The position numbers were made by a program, and so were the translations under genes. This document shows positions 60,215 through 64,000 of a stretch of DNA of 64,000 nt, one piece after another; positions within the stretch are counted from its first letter, which is position 1; the number at the start of each line of letters is the position of its first letter. The notes below the pieces were generated by a model, which was not told the origin of the DNA, did not search any database, and worked only from the letters and a program-made list of their open reading frames with translations. Source of the stretch: Variovorax paradoxus (GTDB lineage Bacteria; Pseudomonadota; Gammaproteobacteria; Burkholderiales; Burkholderiaceae_C); the NCBI RefSeq assembly GCF_018614875.1, contig NZ_JAGGNW010000009.1, positions 62,001 to 126,000 of the forward strand, written 5' to 3'.

Positions 60215-61717
60215 ATGAAAGTCTTCATTGCCGGTTTCCAGCACGAAACCAACACCTTCGCGCCGAGCAAGGCGGACTGGGCCGCATTCAACGCGGGATC
60301 GAGCTTCCCGCCGTACCGGCGCGGCGCCGCGATCATCGAGGCCTACGCAGGCAGGAACATTCCCGTCGGCGGCTTCATCGACGCCGCGCGCGAGAAGGGC
60401 TGGTCGCTGGTGCCCTCGGCCTGGGCCGGCGCCACGCCCTCGGCCCATGTGACGGAGGATGCCTTCGAGCGCATCTCGGCCGCCATCACCGAAGACCTGG
60501 CCGCCGCGCTGGCCGGCGGCGGCATCGACGCGGTCTATCTCGACCTGCACGGCGCGGCCGTGACCGAGCATCTCGAAGACCCCGAAGGCGAACTGATCGC
60601 GCGCATCCGCCTGCTCGTCGGGCCCGGCGTGCCCATCGTCGCGAGCCTGGACCTGCACGGCAACATCACGAGCCGGATGCTGGCCGAGGCCGATGCGCTG
60701 GCCACTTACCGCACCTATCCGCACGTCGACATGGCCGACACGGGACGGCTCGCCGCGATGCTGCTGGCGCGCCGCATCGCACGCGGCTCGCGCGAGCCGC
60801 TGCATGCGCGGCGGCTCTCCTTCCTGCTGCCGCTGAACGTGCAGTCCACCATGATCGAGCCGGCCGCATCCGTGTACCGGCTGCTTGGGGAGCTCGACGT
60901 GAAGCACGATGCGGTGCTGAGCTTTGCCACCGGCTTCCCGGCCGCCGACATCGCCGAGTGCGGCCCGGTGGTGTGGGGCTATGGCGACGACGCCGGTGCG
61001 GCCGTAGCCGCGCTGTACGAGCGCATCGACCAGCCGCGCTCGCAATGGCGGCTCGACGTGCTGGAGCCGCGCGTGGCGGTTGCGCGAGCCATGGCGCTGG
61101 CAGCGGACGCGAGCAAGCCGGTGGTCATCGCCGACACGCAGGACAACCCCGGCGCGGGCGCCGACAGCAACACCACCGGCATGCTGCATGCGCTGCTGGC
61201 CGAAGGCGCGGGCAAGCGCTACCCGGGGCAGGTCGCGCTGGGGCTGATGTTCGATCCCGCTGCCGCCGCGGCGGCGCACGAGGCCGGCGTCGGCGCGCAG
61301 ATCCGTATCGCGCTCGGCACCTCGGTGCCGACGTGGGGCGGTCGTTTCAGCGATGCGCCCGTGCAAGGGCTCTTCACCGTGCGCGCGCTCAGCGACGGGC
61401 AGGTGCACGGCAAGGGGCCGATGTCGCGCGGCGGCGTGGTGTCGCTCGGCCCGAGCGCCTGCCTGGAAATAGACGGCGTGCGCATCGCCGTGGCCAGCGG
61501 CAAGAGCCAGATGCTCGACCGCGAGTTCTTCCGCTACCTGGGCATCGAGCCCGAGGCGATGAAGCTGCTGGTCAACAAGAGTTCGGTGCACTTCCGCGCC
61601 GACTTCGCGCCCATTGCGAGCCACATCCTGGTGGCCAAGGCGCCGGGTCCGATGGCCGCCGATCCGGCCGACCTCCCATGGACCCGGCTGCCTGCCACCA
61701 TGGCGCTGCAGCCCTGA
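60215..61717 (+). CDS. M81 family metallopeptidase (MlrC/microcystinase C-like)
   Basis: This 500-residue protein begins FIAGFQHETNTFAP, the M81 start with candidate metal ligands, followed by DAVYLDLHGAAV, SLDLHGNIT and TYRTYPHVDMADTG, and later VIADTQDNPGAGADSNTTG. MlrC, the named family member, cleaves the linear microcystin tetrapeptide. Here it lies in a peptide import operon, so imported short or unusual peptides are the likely substrates. AAGGA precedes the ATG. Confidence 0.9.
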   Translation: MKVFIAGFQHETNTFAPSKADWAAFNAGSSFPPYRRGAAIIEAYAGRNIPVGGFIDAAREKGWSLVPSAWAGATPSAHVTEDAFERISAAITEDLAAALAGGGIDAVYLDLHGAAVTEHLEDPEGELIARIRLLVGPGVPIVASLDLHGNITSRMLAEADALATYRTYPHVDMADTGRLAAMLLARRIARGSREPLHARRLSFLLPLNVQSTMIEPAASVYRLLGELDVKHDAVLSFATGFPAADIAECGPVVWGYGDDAGAAVAALYERIDQPRSQWRLDVLEPRVAVARAMALAADASKPVVIADTQDNPGAGADSNTTGMLHALLAEGAGKRYPGQVALGLMFDPAAAAAAHEAGVGAQIRIALGTSVPTWGGRFSDAPVQGLFTVRALSDGQVHGKGPMSRGGVVSLGPSACLEIDGVRIAVASGKSQMLDREFFRYLGIEPEAMKLLVNKSSVHFRADFAPIASHILVAKAPGPMAADPADLPWTRLPATMALQP

Positions 61718-61763
61718 GCAGACCTTCCGTCATCCATCCACCCATCCGGAACGCGAGACCCCG

Positions 61764-62948
61764 ATGCCGCAAAGCGCCCAGCACTACCTCGAGTACATGA
61801 GAAGACACGCCGCCGAATTCGTCACGGTGCGCCAGCAGATCCACCAGAACCCCGAGCTCGGCTTCGAGGAATTCGGCACCAGCGACCTGGTGGCCGAGCG
61901 CCTTGCCGCCTGGGGCTACGAGGTGGAGCGCGGCCTTGGCGTGACCGGCGTCGTGGGCCGGCTGAAGCGCGGCAGCGGAACGCGCGCCATCGGTATCCGC
62001 GCCGACATGGACGCGCTCCCCATCGAGGAGAAAACAGGCCTTGCCTACCGCAGCGGCCGGCCCGGGATCATGCACGCCTGCGGCCATGACGGCCACACCG
62101 CGATGCTGCTCGGCGCCGCCAAATACCTGGCGCAGCACGGCGAGTTCTCGGGCACGCTCAACCTCATCTTCCAGCCGGCCGAAGAGGGCATGGGCGGTGC
62201 CGTGAAGATGATGGATGACGGCCTGTTCGAAAGATACCCGTGCGATGCGGTCTACGCCATGCACAACTCGCCGGGCCGCCGCCAGGGCGAGTTGATGTTC
62301 CGAGAAGGCGCGGCCATGGCCTCGTCGGACTATGCCACCGTGACGCTCACCGGCGTGGGCGGCCACGGCGCCATGCCGCACCGCACGGCCGACCCGATCG
62401 TCGCCGCGTCCAGCATCGTGATGGCGCTGCAGACTATCGTCTCGCGCAACGCCGATCCGCAGGAGATGTCGATCGTCACCGTGGGCGCCATTCACTCGGG
62501 CAAGGCCAACAACGTGATCCCTGAGACCGCGGTGCTGGAGATCAGCGTGCGCTCGCTCGACCGCGAGGTGCGCGAGCTGCTCGAAAAGCGCCTGAAGGCC
62601 ATCGTCACGGCGCAGGCCGAGAGCTTTGGCGTGAAGGCGCACATCGACTACCGCAAGGGCTACGCCGTGCTGGTGAACACGCCCGAAGAAACCGAGTTCG
62701 CGCGCCGCATCGGGTATGAGCTGGTGGGCGCCGCGCACGTCGAGCCGCAAGGCCCGGCCGTGACCGGCAGCGAAGACTTCGCGTTCATGCTCGAGAAGAA
62801 GCCCGGCTGCTACCTGTTCATCGGCAACGGCGCGCCGGGGGAGCACGGGGGCTGCATGGTGCACAACCCGGGCTACGACTTCAACGACAGCAACCTGCCG
62901 ATCGGCGCGGCCTACTGGGCGCTGCTGGCCGAGAGCTACCTGCAGTAG
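61764..62948 (+). CDS. M20 family peptidase/amidohydrolase
   Basis: This 394-residue metallohydrolase has MHACGHDGHTAM, the FQPAEEG catalytic Glu region and the TGSEDFAFMLEKKPG metal-binding end. It is clearly related to the M20 protein at 25789-26991 over its whole length. It lies 46 bases after the M81 gene and ends the peptide operon. It probably releases amino acids from imported amides or peptides. Confidence 0.9.
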   Translation: MPQSAQHYLEYMRRHAAEFVTVRQQIHQNPELGFEEFGTSDLVAERLAAWGYEVERGLGVTGVVGRLKRGSGTRAIGIRADMDALPIEEKTGLAYRSGRPGIMHACGHDGHTAMLLGAAKYLAQHGEFSGTLNLIFQPAEEGMGGAVKMMDDGLFERYPCDAVYAMHNSPGRRQGELMFREGAAMASSDYATVTLTGVGGHGAMPHRTADPIVAASSIVMALQTIVSRNADPQEMSIVTVGAIHSGKANNVIPETAVLEISVRSLDREVRELLEKRLKAIVTAQAESFGVKAHIDYRKGYAVLVNTPEETEFARRIGYELVGAAHVEPQGPAVTGSEDFAFMLEKKPGCYLFIGNGAPGEHGGCMVHNPGYDFNDSNLPIGAAYWALLAESYLQ

Positions 62949-62976
62949 GCGCGAAGCGGCGCAGAGGCGGGTTTCC

Positions 62977-64000
62977 TCAGCGCCGCGGCACCGTCACCGC
63001 ACCCACGTGCATCGCGCGCCCCGCGCCAAGGCCCGCCATCACCAGTGCCATGCCCAGCCCGACGAAGAGCCATGACGACGCGCGGAAGCTGCCGGTCCAT
63101 CCGTGCAGCAGGCCGGCCATCAGTGGGCCGCATGCGGCCACGACGTAGCCCACGCCCTGCGCCATGCCGGAAAGATGCGCCGCCACGTGCGAATCGGGCG
63201 AGCGCAGAACCATGAACGTGAGCGCGAGCGCGAAGGTGCCGCCCTGCGCAATGCCCAGCAGCACGGCCCACAGCCACACGCCGCCGAGCGGCGCGAACAG
63301 CATCGCCAGCATGGCGGCCACGGTGAACATGGCCAGCACCACCGCCAACCCGCGCTGGTTGCGCAGCTTCACCGCCACCGCGGGAACGACGAGGCAGGTC
63401 ACCACCTGCGTCATGACCGACAGCGACACGACGTAGCCGGCCGTCTCGCTGCCGAGCCCGCGTTCGCGCAGGATGGGCGCGAGCCAGCCCATCACGGTGT
63501 AGGCCAGCGCCGATTGCAGGCCCATGAAGAAAGTGACCTGCCAGGCCAGCCGGTCGCGCCACAGCCCGCGCACGGTGAAGCCCGATTCGCTGGCCACCGG
63601 CTTCAGCGGCAGGGCCTGCGGCGCCCAGATCAGCGTGACCAGCAAGGCCGGCACCGCCCACATCGCAAGCGCATAGGTCCAGCCGCCGCCCAGCGCATGT
63701 TCGAGCGGCACCGTGAGGCCCGCCGCGCTGGCCGCGCCGCCGCATACCGCCATGGTGTAGAGGCCCATCATCAGCGCCGCCTGGCTGGCGAAGTCGCGCT
63801 TCACGAGGCCCGAGAGCAGCACGTTCGACACCGCGATGCCGCTGCCCGCGATGGCCGAGGCCGCGAACAGCAGCGGGATGCTGCCGCTGCCGCGCAGCGC
63901 GGTGCCTATCAGGATCAGCAGCATGCACCCGAGCAGCGTGCGCTCGGTGCCGAAGCGCCGGCCCAGGCCCGGCGCCAGCGGCGCGAACACGCCGAGGCAG
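62977..64000 (-). CDS. MFS transporter, CynX/NimT-like (5' end outside window)
   Basis: At least 338 residues with about ten membrane segments are in the window; the start lies past base 64000. The pattern (LLSGLVKRDFASQAALMMGLYTMAVCGGAASAAG, QSALAYTVMGWLAPILRERG, AQGGTFALALTFMVLRSPD) fits the CynX/NimT group of the major facilitator superfamily. Substrate unknown. It converges on the M20 gene with 28 bases between them. Confidence 0.82.
   Translation of the reverse strand, partial: CLGVFAPLAPGLGRRFGTERTLLGCMLLILIGTALRGSGSIPLLFAASAIAGSGIAVSNVLLSGLVKRDFASQAALMMGLYTMAVCGGAASAAGLTVPLEHALGGGWTYALAMWAVPALLVTLIWAPQALPLKPVASESGFTVRGLWRDRLAWQVTFFMGLQSALAYTVMGWLAPILRERGLGSETAGYVVSLSVMTQVVTCLVVPAVAVKLRNQRGLAVVLAMFTVAAMLAMLFAPLGGVWLWAVLLGIAQGGTFALALTFMVLRSPDSHVAAHLSGMAQGVGYVVAACGPLMAGLLHGWTGSFRASSWLFVGLGMALVMAGLGAGRAMHVGAVTVPRR

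Overview
The window is GC-rich chromosomal DNA of a betaproteobacterium, most probably Comamonadaceae close to Variovorax. This is inferred from the gene families (Bug/TctC solute receptors, GlxA and MocR regulators, M81/M20 peptidase operon, NADPH-type QueF) and from codon use; no rRNA or other direct taxonomic marker is present.

Positions 1-7870 are the right end of a lambda-like (siphovirus-type) prophage: the end of an NlpC/P60 tail assembly peptidase, a tail tip protein, a tail fibre with three 115-residue repeats and a YadA-like beta-roll, a terminator, two holin-like membrane proteins, a GH24 endolysin, and an Rz spanin with a complete Rz1 lipoprotein gene nested inside it in another frame.

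Positions 7870-15350 are a patchwork island. It holds an RsbRD-type histidine kinase facing a truncated response regulator, the 5' part of an ATP-dependent DNA ligase gene, phage-like remnants (HNH protein, a small membrane protein and its broken second copy, a frameshifted gene), small secreted or membrane proteins and a BrnT/BrnA-like toxin-antitoxin pair. It ends at the 3' end of a tRNA-Leu(CAA) gene, a typical integration target.

From 15.4 kb the DNA looks like core chromosome: cysM-nudix-tusA, galU, valS, yaaA, a prolyl-4-hydroxylase-like oxygenase, a hydrolase and queF. At 24.8-32.2 kb lies a catabolic cluster (LysR, M20 hydrolase, TctC receptor, GlxA regulator, MmgE/PrpD, acyl-CoA dehydrogenase) whose end is decayed: an internally deleted citryl-CoA lyase gene and a 59-codon acyl-CoA synthetase tail. 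Then come DUF3606, a histidine-phosphotransfer-like protein, topoisomerase IB, a nucleoside permease, DUF2459 and dinB.

At 38.2-40.4 kb is a polymorphic toxin locus: an RNase A-like (CdiA-CT type) toxin, its CdiI-like immunity gene, an unknown gene on the other strand and a second, diverged immunity gene. Further on are an FMN-dependent hydroxy-acid oxidase with LysR and TetR regulators, then a two-component system followed by an ABC importer and cyanase (cynS), which together read as a cyanate uptake and detoxification unit. An SDR protein that has lost its catalytic Ser and Lys, and a MocR regulator divergent from an aminotransferase, follow.

The last 9 kb hold the most interesting regulatory arrangement. 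A sigma-54-like -24/-12 promoter is followed, at the predicted transcription start, by a tandem glycine riboswitch that leads an operon for a complete peptide ABC importer (receptor, two permeases, double ATPase), an M81 metallopeptidase and an M20 peptidase. An MFS transporter, cut by the window edge, converges on it. The inference is nitrogen-controlled, glycine-sensing peptide uptake and hydrolysis.
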